Positions 6,996-14,006 of a DNA stretch of 14,006 nt are shown here, in pieces. The number at the start of each line of letters is the position of its first letter. The stretch's first letter is position 1. Below the pieces are notes generated by a model, which worked only from the letters and a program-made list of their open reading frames with translations, was not told the origin of the DNA and searched no databases. The DNA is from an uncultured Chloroflexota bacterium (lineage in GTDB: Bacteria > Chloroflexota > Chloroflexia > Chloroflexales > Roseiflexaceae): positions 1 through 14,006 of the forward strand of contig CALFIC010000210.1 of the NCBI GenBank assembly GCA_937876225.1, given 5' to 3'. The translations under genes were made by a program, and so were the position numbers.

Positions 6996-8804
6996 TTATG
7001 GCGTGACGTGTTGCCAGCTCGCAATATTCCAGGTAATTGGTGCCAATGGGTCTGGTTTGACCCCGGTCATATTATTGGTGGTGATGACTACTCCGAGGCG
7101 TTGAAATAACGGCATCGACGGAAGTTCGCTGGTGAACAGTGTTTGTTGCGCCAAATATTGTTCGTGTTGCACGGCGGCGTCAAGCGACGTTGCCGCTTTT
7201 TTGACCGCAAAATCGGCGTCGCGCGTACACCACCCTGCAAAGTTATTACCAATCCAACCATTGATATCACTTGGTACGGCGCTACAGCTCCATAATTGCA
7301 ATCCCGCCGGGTCGGGGGTGGCAATCCAGGCAAATAAGGCTAGTTCGAATTGGCGCAAAAAGAGTGGCCCATTGGGCGCAAAAATTTCTTCGGGGGGCAA
7401 AGTACGTACATTGATTTCGACGCCAATTGACTTCATATCGCTCTTAAAGCGATCGGCGATCTCTTGACGTAATTGACTCCCTGTGGTGGTCACTAACTCG
7501 AGGGTCAATGTCACCCCTTGTTTCGAGACGCGCACTCCGCTATCACGCATCGGGTAGCCAGCAGCATCGAGCAATGCATTGGCTTTTTCAGGATTAAATG
7601 GGTAAAGCGTTAGTTGGTCTGCAGGCACATCACCCCGTTGCTCTGGCAAAAGCCAGCTGTCAAGCACTGGCGAGCGCCCATTGAACAAGGTGTCGGCTAA
7701 TGCTTGGCGATTAAATCCATATGCCAACGCGCGCCGTACTTTGATGTCTTGTAGGATTTGCACATCGAGGTTGTAATCGATATGCTCCCACACCGGGCTT
7801 CGGAAGTAGGTGACGGGTAATCCAGCACGAGCATCTTGGTCGATAAAAGCGTATTGGTCGACGGCCACTCGGTCAGTAACCGCTACGTCAAGGTTGCCGT
7901 TTTGCAGATTGGCACGAATCATATCGACACCCGACATCGTGGTGAGGACGACTTGAGAGGTGGCTGGGATGGTGCCGTAATAATGTGGATTGCGCACAAA
8001 ACGAATCTCGTTGCTACTGCGTGATTCAATCACATATGGTCCATAGCCAATCGGTTTTTGGGCAAACTCACTGGTCCGAATATCAGCCGGCGCAACGTCT
8101 TTGAGCAGATGTTGGGGCAACGGCATCCAATAACTCAAAAAGAACCCTGAACCAATTAAATCGGGTTGGAGCGTGGCCTTGGTGGTTGTGTCGTCTATTT
8201 TTTCGTAGTTGGCCGTACGGTCAAGGAGCAAGCGCGCTTCTTCGCCGAGCGGGGCGTTTTTGCGGGCCAACTCATAGGCAAACACCGAGTCTGCGGCGGT
8301 GAGGGGTGTACCATCAGACCAAGTGAGTTTGTCGTTCCAATGATAGGTGATGGCAAGTTGTTGTACTTGGGTAATCACCGCCGTCGTGGTGGTGGTAATA
8401 TTGCCGGCGGCATCGAGGTACACCGAGACGTTGTTGATTTGCACATCGCCGTTTGCGATGGTCGGAACACGCGTCAAAACTCCAGTCGTTGTATAGCCAT
8501 AGTTGTAGGTCAAAATCGGTGCGGGGTAGAGCATCTCGGTGGCGATGCTGTTGATGCGGTGTAACGCACTGTCGTTGGCATAGGGGAACAAATCATTGGG
8601 TAATTCGGTGACGCCTACCGCCCAGACATCGTTGCGTTGGGCAAGTGCCTGTGCCACGGCTTGGTTGGTAGGGACTTCTTGCGTTGTTTTGGTGGTATTG
8701 GCAGCGACAGGGGTGCGGTCACGGACGCCACCTTCGATTTGGCAGGCGGTTAACAGGCTCAATACCAAGAGTGCGCCAATCCAGAGGCGAGTATATTTCA
8801 TCAT
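6996..8804 (-). CDS. Extracellular solute-binding lipoprotein, family 5 (peptide/oligopeptide type), 602 aa
   Basis: Predicted lipid-anchored binding protein for an ABC importer of peptides or similar ligands. The N-terminus is a lipoprotein signal: basic MMKYTR, hydrophobic core, then lipobox LTAC with Cys21. Family 5 features are seen in order: an N-lobe with YHWNDKLTWSDGTPLTAADSVFAYE, then PIGYGPYVIE, IRFVRNPHYYG, IKVRRALAYGFNRQAL, YPFNPEKANALLDAAGYP and a C-lobe with LFAWIATPDPAGLQLWSC. The ATG at 8804 shares one base with the stop of the upstream GNAT gene (TAATG), with GGGAG 8 nt before; the second ATG at 8801 is also possible. A further upstream ATG (8846) would bury the signal peptide and is unlikely. 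No permease or ATPase gene is nearby, so transporter partners are elsewhere or it acts as a sensor. Confidence 0.9.
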   Translation of the reverse strand: MMKYTRLWIGALLVLSLLTACQIEGGVRDRTPVAANTTKTTQEVPTNQAVAQALAQRNDVWAVGVTELPNDLFPYANDSALHRINSIATEMLYPAPILTYNYGYTTTGVLTRVPTIANGDVQINNVSVYLDAAGNITTTTTAVITQVQQLAITYHWNDKLTWSDGTPLTAADSVFAYELARKNAPLGEEARLLLDRTANYEKIDDTTTKATLQPDLIGSGFFLSYWMPLPQHLLKDVAPADIRTSEFAQKPIGYGPYVIESRSSNEIRFVRNPHYYGTIPATSQVVLTTMSGVDMIRANLQNGNLDVAVTDRVAVDQYAFIDQDARAGLPVTYFRSPVWEHIDYNLDVQILQDIKVRRALAYGFNRQALADTLFNGRSPVLDSWLLPEQRGDVPADQLTLYPFNPEKANALLDAAGYPMRDSGVRVSKQGVTLTLELVTTTGSQLRQEIADRFKSDMKSIGVEINVRTLPPEEIFAPNGPLFLRQFELALFAWIATPDPAGLQLWSCSAVPSDINGWIGNNFAGWCTRDADFAVKKAATSLDAAVQHEQYLAQQTLFTSELPSMPLFQRLGVVITTNNMTGVKPDPLAPITWNIASWQHVTP

Positions 8805-9415
8805 TAATCCATCTCCCGCGGATGTAGCGCACGGTACTGGCGCCACATATCGTGTGTGAGTCGCATTTCAAAAAACTCCACCCACATCATGTGTTGTTCC
8901 ACACGGAAGTGGGATTTGAGGTGTCTGATACTTGGCGTATCGATTAACGCCTCATTAATCGTATTGTAGGCATTCCGCCAGTCACTTTCAACATATTCAA
9001 AAGATAAACTACGGTATGATCGTACAGCCCGTTCGTTCGGCGCCGCCACATCGAGCAGCATCGTATCAAACCCAAGCGTTGTGAAGTAGCTATCGAGGAA
9101 GCCTTTCATGGCTTCGGTACCAAGTCCGCGTCCTACATACGACGCGGAAAAAGTAATCCCCAAGCGGGCATGTTTGTTGGCATTATCGATATCACGCAAC
9201 GAAATCCGCCCCATCAAATCACCCGAACGACTGTCGACCGCCCAATGCCGTCGCGAGCCAATCATGTCAGTCAGCCATGACCCCGAAAACGGCACATGGG
9301 GGCGCTGTAGATTCCAAATGACTTCGAGTGGGTCGTGGTATTCGGGCCAATAGCGACAGCGATCATCGTCATAGCGGTTCCATGCCCGAATAATAGTGCG
9401 CGGTGTATGGAGCAT
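8804..9415 (-). CDS. GNAT acetyltransferase, RimJ/RimL-like, with C-terminal extension (203 aa)
   Basis: GNAT N-acetyltransferase of the RimJ/RimL-like group, which acetylates amino groups of proteins or small molecules; the target here is unknown. Motif A reads YVGRGLGTEAM (about residues 93-103), with the usual N-ERAVRSYRSLSF segment after it; the common LGF of that motif is LSF here. Residues from about 145 to 203 form an extra Trp/Met/His-rich tail (for example MMWVEFFEMRLTHDMW) beyond the core fold. The start lies 1 bp after the stop of the sirtuin-like gene, and the stop overlaps the next gene by one base, so the three are very likely co-translated. The pairing of an acetyltransferase with a sirtuin-fold protein recalls acetylation/deacetylation pairs, but that neighbour looks catalytically impaired. 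Confidence 0.85.
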   Translation of the reverse strand: MLHTPRTIIRAWNRYDDDRCRYWPEYHDPLEVIWNLQRPHVPFSGSWLTDMIGSRRHWAVDSRSGDLMGRISLRDIDNANKHARLGITFSASYVGRGLGTEAMKGFLDSYFTTLGFDTMLLDVAAPNERAVRSYRSLSFEYVESDWRNAYNTINEALIDTPSIRHLKSHFRVEQHMMWVEFFEMRLTHDMWRQYRALHPREMD

Positions 9416-9416
9416 A

Positions 9417-10157
9417 TCAGTCGCCTTTGCCGAGTAAATGGGCTACGATTTGCGGGAATACCTCGCCGGGTGTGGTTTGCACGGTATGATTGGCCATCAA
9501 ACTAAACACCGAATCATCAGGCGCAATCACAATCCGACAGGCGTTGGCCCGTTGTGCGATAAACGGGAATTGTGCCACGGGGTCGAGGGCACTGATTTCC
9601 CCCAAAAACAAAATCGTATCGCATTGTTCGACTGCCCGGGTCGCCCGACTCACGTCGTGGCGGGCAAAGCCCTCACCCAGCAACACCACATCGGGGCGTA
9701 AGGGACTGCCACAGCGTTGGCAACGGGGTGGTGTTTCGCCTTCTTCGTCCCAATCGCCAAGGTGACCATTTTCGACGCAACGCGTGCGCTGGACACAGCC
9801 ATTGAGCTCAACCATATCCCGTGACCCAGCCCGCCAATGTAACCCATCGATGGCCAAACTCACCAACAGAAACTCCGGAATGTGTTGCTCGAGGTCCACG
9901 AGGGCATGATGGGCAGCACTTGGTGCGGCTTGTGCGGCGAGTTGGCGGCGAAAATCGTACCACTGCCAAACCAATTTGGGATTGCGGGCATAGGCCTGTG
10001 GCGTCGCCAAATCACGCACATCGTAATTGGCCCATGGACCGGTAAGTGCTTGGCGAAACGAGGCAATCCCACTTTCGGCAGACATACCACCGCCCGTGAC
10101 GACGACCATGCGTTTTGATTGGCGAAATTGTGTGAGCAATGCGCTGGGTAGAATCAT
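9417..10157 (-). CDS. Sirtuin (SIR2) fold protein with degenerate active site (246 aa)
   Basis: Clearly homologous to NAD-dependent SIR2 deacylases over nearly full length: VVVTGGGMSAESGIASFR (residues 18-35), AIDGLHWRAGSRDMVELNG (102-120), RCQRCGSPLRPDVVLLGE (145-162). Key positions are changed. The catalytic His of the ELHG motif is Asn119. The TQN(I/V)D motif that holds nicotinamide ribose is SLAID (100-104), losing Gln and Asn. The GTS loop is GEI (186-188). Of the four zinc cysteines, 127, 146 and 149 remain, but the second is Asn130. The usual GAG is GGG and PDFR is ASFR. I infer loss of normal deacylase activity; NAD or ADP-ribose binding may survive. The frame is intact, so it is not an obvious pseudogene. 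The ribosome site is weak. It starts 25 bp after the pseudokinase. Confidence 0.85.
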   Translation of the reverse strand: MILPSALLTQFRQSKRMVVVTGGGMSAESGIASFRQALTGPWANYDVRDLATPQAYARNPKLVWQWYDFRRQLAAQAAPSAAHHALVDLEQHIPEFLLVSLAIDGLHWRAGSRDMVELNGCVQRTRCVENGHLGDWDEEGETPPRCQRCGSPLRPDVVLLGEGFARHDVSRATRAVEQCDTILFLGEISALDPVAQFPFIAQRANACRIVIAPDDSVFSLMANHTVQTTPGEVFPQIVAHLLGKGD

Positions 10158-10182
10158 ACCGGTATACTCATATCATTCTGAT

Positions 10183-11502
10183 TTAGGGGGTCGGTGCGAC
10201 AAGTCGATTTTGCGGAGCCCAGCCATCAACAACTTTGGCGTCACTACCGGTATATTGCACGTGCAACCACGCTGTCCCATCGGCGGTGCGTGGTCCATCT
10301 AGCCACAAAACTTTACTTCCGGCGGGAATCTGGCTGACGACGGTGCTTTTGCTGTCAGGGTCACTTTGTAATGGCAGTTGACTATCACCGGTGACTTGCA
10401 GTGTTTGGGCATCAACAGATGTACTGCCATTGATAATACCATCGAGCCATTTGGGCATGATGATTTTTGCTGAAGACGTTTCAGACCCTGTATTACTGAA
10501 GTTTTGCCAGATGCGACTGATTTGCGGTGATGCCAGTAATTGTGGTCCAAACAACCAGCCCGCGCCACCAAGCAGTGCCACGAGGAGCAACCCAATCACC
10601 CAGCGGGCAATTCCTGAACGCTGTCGTGGATAATCATCGCGATAGACTGCTGCCGCCGTGGTGTCGCTATTCCCACGCCCAAATGCCGCCGATGTATGAG
10701 AATTGTCAATCAGCAAATCGCGCCGTACCCGCTCAATCAACGCAAGTAATTCATCACAATCGTGCAGGCGATAATCCGGGTTGCGCGCCGTACAACGCAT
10801 CATTAATTCGTCGATTTGCGGTGGGCACCCTTCGGCAAGAATACTCGATACCGGGGGGATATCGTTCTGTTCGTGCAGTTGGGCGATTTCATCCGCGGTA
10901 TCACTCGTAAATGGGCGCATGCCACTCATCATCTCAAAAAAGAGCACACCAATTGCATAAATTGCACTTGTGCTGGTTTCGGCCATCCCTTCTTTACGTT
11001 CGGGGGCGCGATAACTGGCAATATCAATTAGCGATTGATTGGGAGTAAGCGTGCAGTTTTCGATCCATTTGACATGGCCTTCACTCACCACCACAAAATC
11101 ATTGCTACTAATTGGGGGATGCGGAATATGTGATTGCTGACAGGCGTTGACCACGCCCACAATTTGGCGTAGATACTGCAATGCTTCAAGTGGCGACAAT
11201 GGCGCCCGCGCCCGCAACGTCTGACCCGTAATAAATTCGGTAATAAAAAATGGTCGATTTTCGATGGTGCCACTATCATAGACCTCAGGCAATGCACTAT
11301 GCACATTGCGGGCGCGTAATTCTGAATCCGAAATAAAGCGCTCACGCAAGCTCCGTTGCTCGACCAAATGACTGCGCATGAGGTTCAATAATACTGGTCG
11401 GTTTAGTTTGTCGTCATAGGCGCGATAAACAGTGGCAATGCGTGTCGCTCCGAGACGCTCATCGACACGGTATCGTCCGTGAATGCGTGGCTGTGTGGTC
11501 AT
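10183..11502 (-). CDS. Membrane-anchored pseudokinase with extracytoplasmic SH3b-like domain (439 aa)
   Basis: Ser/Thr protein kinase fold at residues about 10-262, a linker, one membrane segment (about 301-319, WVIGLLLVALLGGAGWLFG), and a C-terminal domain (367-436) resembling bacterial SH3b (LPLQSDPDSKSTVVSQIPAGS, WLHVQY, GWAPQNRL). Fold landmarks are kept: YRAPE (164-168), IYAIGVLFFEMMSGMRPF (181-198), NPDYR (241-245). The chemistry is gone. The glycine loop reads LGATRIATVY (second and third Gly lost), the VAIK Lys is Asn40, the alpha-C Glu is Asp59, HRDxKPxN is HPPISSND (128-135), and DFG is ENC (148-150). By family knowledge such a protein should not transfer phosphate; a scaffold or sensor role is inferred. 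It heads the long minus-strand run and has its own putative promoter. Confidence 0.88.
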   Translation of the reverse strand: MTTQPRIHGRYRVDERLGATRIATVYRAYDDKLNRPVLLNLMRSHLVEQRSLRERFISDSELRARNVHSALPEVYDSGTIENRPFFITEFITGQTLRARAPLSPLEALQYLRQIVGVVNACQQSHIPHPPISSNDFVVVSEGHVKWIENCTLTPNQSLIDIASYRAPERKEGMAETSTSAIYAIGVLFFEMMSGMRPFTSDTADEIAQLHEQNDIPPVSSILAEGCPPQIDELMMRCTARNPDYRLHDCDELLALIERVRRDLLIDNSHTSAAFGRGNSDTTAAAVYRDDYPRQRSGIARWVIGLLLVALLGGAGWLFGPQLLASPQISRIWQNFSNTGSETSSAKIIMPKWLDGIINGSTSVDAQTLQVTGDSQLPLQSDPDSKSTVVSQIPAGSKVLWLDGPRTADGTAWLHVQYTGSDAKVVDGWAPQNRLVAPTP

Positions 11503-11550
11503 GCCCGCTTACCCTATTCCATACGCAAAAATACACGAATATCTTTGTTC

Positions 11551-11579
11551 AGTATAACACTATGATGCAGAGTAGTAAA
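11551..11579 (-). promoter_or_regulatory. Putative promoter of the pseudokinase gene and the minus-strand run
   Basis: On the minus strand TTTACT (11574-11579, 4/6 to TTGACA) and TATACT (11551-11556, 5/6 to TATAAT) are separated by exactly 17 bp, and the -10 lies 48 bp before the ATG at 11502. This is the best promoter candidate for the pseudokinase, sirtuin-like, GNAT and solute-binding genes. Confidence 0.45.
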
Positions 11580-11613
11580 TAATCACAAAAAACCACTCCT
11601 CCTTCCTCTGCAA

Positions 11614-11659
11614 AGGGGCGAATAACGGCGAATAACGTTCGCAGGTATGATTCGTCGCT
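11614..11659. repeat. Direct repeat copy 1 (46 bp), GCGAAT/ATTCG-rich
   Basis: First of two near-identical units with a 51-bp period. It begins AGGGGCGAATA and ends ATTCGTCGCT, and contains two direct GGCGAAT copies (11617 and 11627) plus inverted TTCGC and ATTCG. GCGAA and TTCGC (11628-11642) can pair around a 5-nt spacer. Confidence 0.75.
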
Positions 11660-11664
11660 TTCAT

Positions 11665-11709
11665 AGGGGCGAATAGGGGCGAATAAATTCGCAGGCATGA
11701 TTCGCCGCT
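11665..11709. repeat. Direct repeat copy 2 (45 bp), GCGAAT/ATTCGC-rich
   Basis: Second unit, differing from copy 1 at only a few positions and one deleted base. It begins AGGGGCGAATA and ends ATTCGCCGCT. It contains GCGAAT-AA-ATTCGC (11679-11692), a perfect 6-bp inverted repeat, and GGCGAAT (11678) can pair with ATTCGCC (11700-11706). It ends 24 bp before the MoxR extended -10 element. Confidence 0.75.
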
Positions 11710-11732
11710 ACTACTTCCTCCTTCATTTCTGT

Positions 11733-11741
11733 TGTTATAAT
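11733..11741 (+). promoter_or_regulatory. Extended -10 promoter of the MoxR-VWA operon
   Basis: TGTTATAAT: a perfect TATAAT with the upstream TGn of extended -10 promoters, 41 bp before the MoxR start. No good -35 hexamer at 16-18 bp, as often in this class. The repeats lie directly upstream, where an activator or repressor could act. Confidence 0.5.
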
Positions 11742-11782
11742 ACGTGTGTGGAAAAATTCCCCAATAGCAAGCGAGGTTTTGT

Positions 11783-12772
11783 ATGTTTCGTGATATCGAC
11801 GCCGTTCGCACCAGTCTCGCCAGCCAAAAATACATCGCTAACGAAACCATCGCTACCACGCTGTTCCTCGCCAATAAACTCGAAAAACCAATCCTCGCCG
11901 AAGGTCCGGCAGGTACCGGCAAAACCGAGCTTGCCAAAGCCTGTGCCGGCGCCCTCGACCGCGAACTCATCCGCCTACAATGCTACGAAGGCATCGACGA
12001 ATCCCGCGCCCTCTACGAATGGGAATACGCCAAACAGCTCCTCTATACCCAGCTCCTGCGCGAACGTGTGGGCGGCATGGTCAGCAATGCTACCACCCTC
12101 GCCGCCGCCGCCGATGCCATCGCCCAAGAAGAAAACGTCTTTTTCTCTGATCGGTTTTTGCTAGCCCGTCCCCTGCTCCGCGCCATTACTAGCCCCAAAC
12201 CCGTCGTTTTGCTCATCGACGAAATCGACCGTGCCGATGCCGAATTCGAAGCATTTCTGCTCGAAATCCTCAGCGACTTCCAAGTCAGCATCCCTGAACT
12301 AGGCACAATCAAGGCCATACACAAGCCGATCGTGATTTTGACCAGCAACGACACCCGCGAATTATCTGAAGCGCTCAAACGACGCTGTCTCTTTTTGTAT
12401 GTAGGCTACCCGGATGCCGCCGCCGAGCTGGCGGTGGTCAATCTGCGTGTGCCCGGCGTGCCCCCCAAATTGGCCGCCCAAGTGGTCGATATGGTGCAAC
12501 GCCTGCGCCAACTCGATTTGCGCAAAACCCCCAGCATGTCCGAAACCATCGATTGGGCTCGGGCGCTCGTCGAACTCAACGTGCGTCACCTCGACCGTGC
12601 CGCCATTGACTCCACCTTGAATGTGCTCCTCAAATACGAAAGCGATTTGCAAAAAGCTCGTCGTCTCGTCGCTCCCAGTGATGCCGCTGAATTGGGCGAG
12701 GTCGATCCCCGTGCCCGTCGTGAAAAAGAGCGCGATCGTGATCGCGACCGTGACCGCGATCGCCGCCGCTAA
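11783..12772 (+). CDS. MoxR-type AAA+ ATPase (329 aa)
   Basis: AAA+ ATPase of the MoxR group, which acts with VWA-domain partners as a chaperone-like machine in maturation of metalloenzymes or other complexes. Walker A GPAGTGKT at residues 41-48, Walker B VVLLIDEID at 141-149 (Asp146, Glu147), sensor 1 Asn189 in LTSND, and arginine finger candidates Arg200/Arg201 in ALKRRC. SMSETIDWARALVEL near residue 250 is typical of the MoxR lid domain. The last 18 residues (312-329) are a mixed-charge tail with five Arg-Asp repeats and a final Arg run. The start is supported by GAGGT ending 5 nt before ATG. A VWA gene follows after 18 bp, so the two are probably co-transcribed from the extended -10 promoter. 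Confidence 0.92.
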   Translation: MFRDIDAVRTSLASQKYIANETIATTLFLANKLEKPILAEGPAGTGKTELAKACAGALDRELIRLQCYEGIDESRALYEWEYAKQLLYTQLLRERVGGMVSNATTLAAAADAIAQEENVFFSDRFLLARPLLRAITSPKPVVLLIDEIDRADAEFEAFLLEILSDFQVSIPELGTIKAIHKPIVILTSNDTRELSEALKRRCLFLYVGYPDAAAELAVVNLRVPGVPPKLAAQVVDMVQRLRQLDLRKTPSMSETIDWARALVELNVRHLDRAAIDSTLNVLLKYESDLQKARRLVAPSDAAELGEVDPRARREKERDRDRDRDRDRRR

Positions 12773-12790
12773 TAACACAAAGGCAATAGC

Positions 12791-14006
12791 ATGGACGAAC
12801 GATTAGTGACGTTTATTCGCGCAATGCGCGGGCGTGATGTCCGAATATCGCTTGCCGAAAGTATCGATGCCCTGCGGGCACTCGAAATAAGTGGGATTAC
12901 CGACCGCACTGTCGTGCAAGCCGCCTTACGCAGCACTTTGGTCAAAGATTCTGCTGATGTGCCGGTGTTTGATGAGCTCTTTCCGCAATTTTTTGGGGTC
13001 GACGAACCACCCCCCATGCAACAAACGGGTGGTGGCTTGCCCGATGACGCCGCCGAGCAGTTTCAAGAAATGCTCCAACAGCTCCTCGATGACTTGACCG
13101 AACTCAGCGAAGAAGACCTGCAACGCCTCATCGAAGCCTTGATGGGCCAAGGGATGACGCGGCGTGAACTACGTGACATGCTCGAACGCAACGATGCCAT
13201 GCCCGACATGAGCCAAGGTATGCCCCTGTCGTGGGCCATGCGTATGGCCATGGATGGGATTGGTATGCCCCAAGCCAATTCGTTGATGCAAGAATTACTC
13301 GACAAATTGCGCCAAATGGGCGTTGACCCCAGCCAAATCAAATCGGTCGAGCGTGATTTGCGTGAAAACCGTGCCACCATCGCCCAACAACTCGCCGAAA
13401 TCATGCAGGCCGAGCAAGGCGCCGGGCGCGATGATCGTGAGCGCGAGCGTGACCGCGACGAATTCCTCGACCGCCCGTTTGACCAATTCAGCTTCGACGA
13501 CGTGCCTAACTTCCGCCGTGAAGTCGCCAAACTGGCCGCCCGCCTACGCTCGCAAGCGGCGTTGCGCATGAAGCGCGCCCAACACGGCCACCCCGACATC
13601 CGGCGCACGGTGCGCGCCAACCTGCGCTTCCAAGGCATCCCAATGGATTTGCGCTATCGTCACCGCGATTTACGCCCCAAAATCACCGTGATTTGTGACG
13701 TGTCGGGCTCGATGCGGGCGGCAGCAGCGTTCATGTTGCTGTTGGTCTATGGCCTCCAAGACCAAATCAAACGCACCCGTCCGTTTGTTTATTACCGTAC
13801 GATTGCCGATGTGACCCGTGACTTCCAAGAGCTCCGCCCCGAGGCGGCCATCCAAGTCATCCCCGATCGGATTCAGGGCGGGCCGTACCAGACCAGTTTG
13901 GGCAGTTGTTTGACCACGTTCTTGCAAGAGCATAGCAATACGGTTGATCGCAACACCACGGTTATTTTCATGGGCGACGGCGACGATCATCGCGGCATCC
14001 CGCGCG
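12791..14006 (+). CDS. CoxE-type VWA domain protein, C-terminus outside window
   Basis: The frame starts at the ATG at 12791 (AAAGG about 7 nt upstream) and remains open to the window edge, giving 405 full codons. The C-terminal part is a VWA domain: MIDAS DVSGSM at residues 303-308, a Thr/Ser segment YQTSLGSCL that may supply the next metal ligand, and MGDGDD in the place of the third motif. Before it comes a long helical N-terminal region rich in Met, Gln and acidic residues, and a mixed-charge patch DDRERERDRDE (214-224). Proteins of this build (VWA containing CoxE-like) pair with MoxR ATPases, as the CO dehydrogenase accessory proteins CoxD/CoxE do. No carbon monoxide dehydrogenase genes are seen here, so the client is unknown. 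Confidence 0.88.
   Translation, partial: MDERLVTFIRAMRGRDVRISLAESIDALRALEISGITDRTVVQAALRSTLVKDSADVPVFDELFPQFFGVDEPPPMQQTGGGLPDDAAEQFQEMLQQLLDDLTELSEEDLQRLIEALMGQGMTRRELRDMLERNDAMPDMSQGMPLSWAMRMAMDGIGMPQANSLMQELLDKLRQMGVDPSQIKSVERDLRENRATIAQQLAEIMQAEQGAGRDDRERERDRDEFLDRPFDQFSFDDVPNFRREVAKLAARLRSQAALRMKRAQHGHPDIRRTVRANLRFQGIPMDLRYRHRDLRPKITVICDVSGSMRAAAAFMLLLVYGLQDQIKRTRPFVYYRTIADVTRDFQELRPEAAIQVIPDRIQGGPYQTSLGSCLTTFLQEHSNTVDRNTTVIFMGDGDDHRGIPR

Larger units (their letters stand above)
11503..11782. other. Divergent intergenic region, non-coding
   Basis: This gap of 280 bp separates the pseudokinase and MoxR start codons. It holds a promoter for each gene and, between them, two direct repeats (11614-11659 and 11665-11709). 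The only reading frame of note, a minus-strand one spanning 11560-11970, is antisense to the MoxR gene and has no recognisable protein. Confidence 0.75.

Noticed and set aside
6959..7006. 15-codon plus-strand mini-frame MRKALRRH... with GGAG 7 nt upstream
   Set aside because: It arises because the right arm is an inverted copy of the dprA start and ribosome site; it is too short to support and overlaps the end of the solute-binding gene.
9417..10157. SIR2-domain antiphage defence gene
   Set aside because: The residues for NAD cleavage are replaced and none of the usual defence partners (TIR protein, Argonaute, HerA, large DSR architecture) is present.
11614..11709. CRISPR-like direct repeats
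   Set aside because: Only two units separated by 5 bp, no unique spacers and no cas genes.
11560..11970. 136-codon minus-strand open frame over the repeats and the MoxR 5' end
   Set aside because: It is antisense to the conserved MoxR Walker A region, its product is low-complexity without a recognisable domain, and it crosses the MoxR promoter.
13063..13638. 191-codon Arg/Ser-rich minus-strand open frame
   Set aside because: It mirrors the Arg/Asp/Glu-rich codons of the VWA gene on the opposite strand and shows no domain.

Overview
The window reads as ordinary, densely coding bacterial chromosome of moderately high GC. Protein style and gene mix (M3 oligoendopeptidase, Ser/Thr-kinase-like membrane protein with an SH3b-like tail, family 5 solute-binding lipoprotein, MoxR plus CoxE-type VWA pair) remind me most of Chloroflexota of the Herpetosiphon/Chloroflexales kind. 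That is an impression from family knowledge, not a database result. I see no tRNA, rRNA, transposase, integrase or CRISPR array.

Layout. (1) 1-1349, minus: the N-terminal part of an M3 oligoendopeptidase, running off the left edge. It diverges from a plus-strand GNAT acetyltransferase (1481-2044) across about 130 bp holding both putative promoters. (2) 2032-11502, minus: nine genes in one direction with short gaps or overlaps, in transcription order pseudokinase, sirtuin-like protein, GNAT, family 5 solute-binding lipoprotein, dprA, rodA-type SEDS gene, purM, alpha/beta hydrolase, purC. The purC end overlaps the end of the plus-strand GNAT convergently by 13 bp. (3) 11503-11782: a 280-bp divergent intergenic region with two near-identical 45/46-bp direct repeats rich in GCGAAT/ATTCGC motifs, between the pseudokinase promoter and the MoxR promoter. 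(4) 11783-14006, plus: a MoxR-type AAA+ ATPase followed after 18 bp by a CoxE-type VWA protein that runs off the right edge.

How the genes fit together. purM and purC serve de novo purine synthesis, and a hydrolase is inserted between them with a 4-bp ATGA overlap to purM. The rodA-type gene makes peptidoglycan glycan strands and dprA loads RecA on incoming single-stranded DNA. MoxR and VWA proteins generally act as an ATPase/adaptor pair that remodels or matures a client. The head of the long minus-strand run is the oddest part. A single-pass protein kinase homologue that has lost essentially all catalytic residues is followed by a sirtuin-fold protein lacking the catalytic His, the QN pair and one zinc Cys, then by a GNAT acetyltransferase and a lipoprotein solute-binding protein. 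They may form an envelope-sensing module working by binding rather than catalysis, but this is inference from adjacency.

The most distinctive nucleotide-level signal is a near-perfect inverted repeat (6912-6971) that would fold the dprA Shine-Dalgarno sequence and start codon into one long hairpin.
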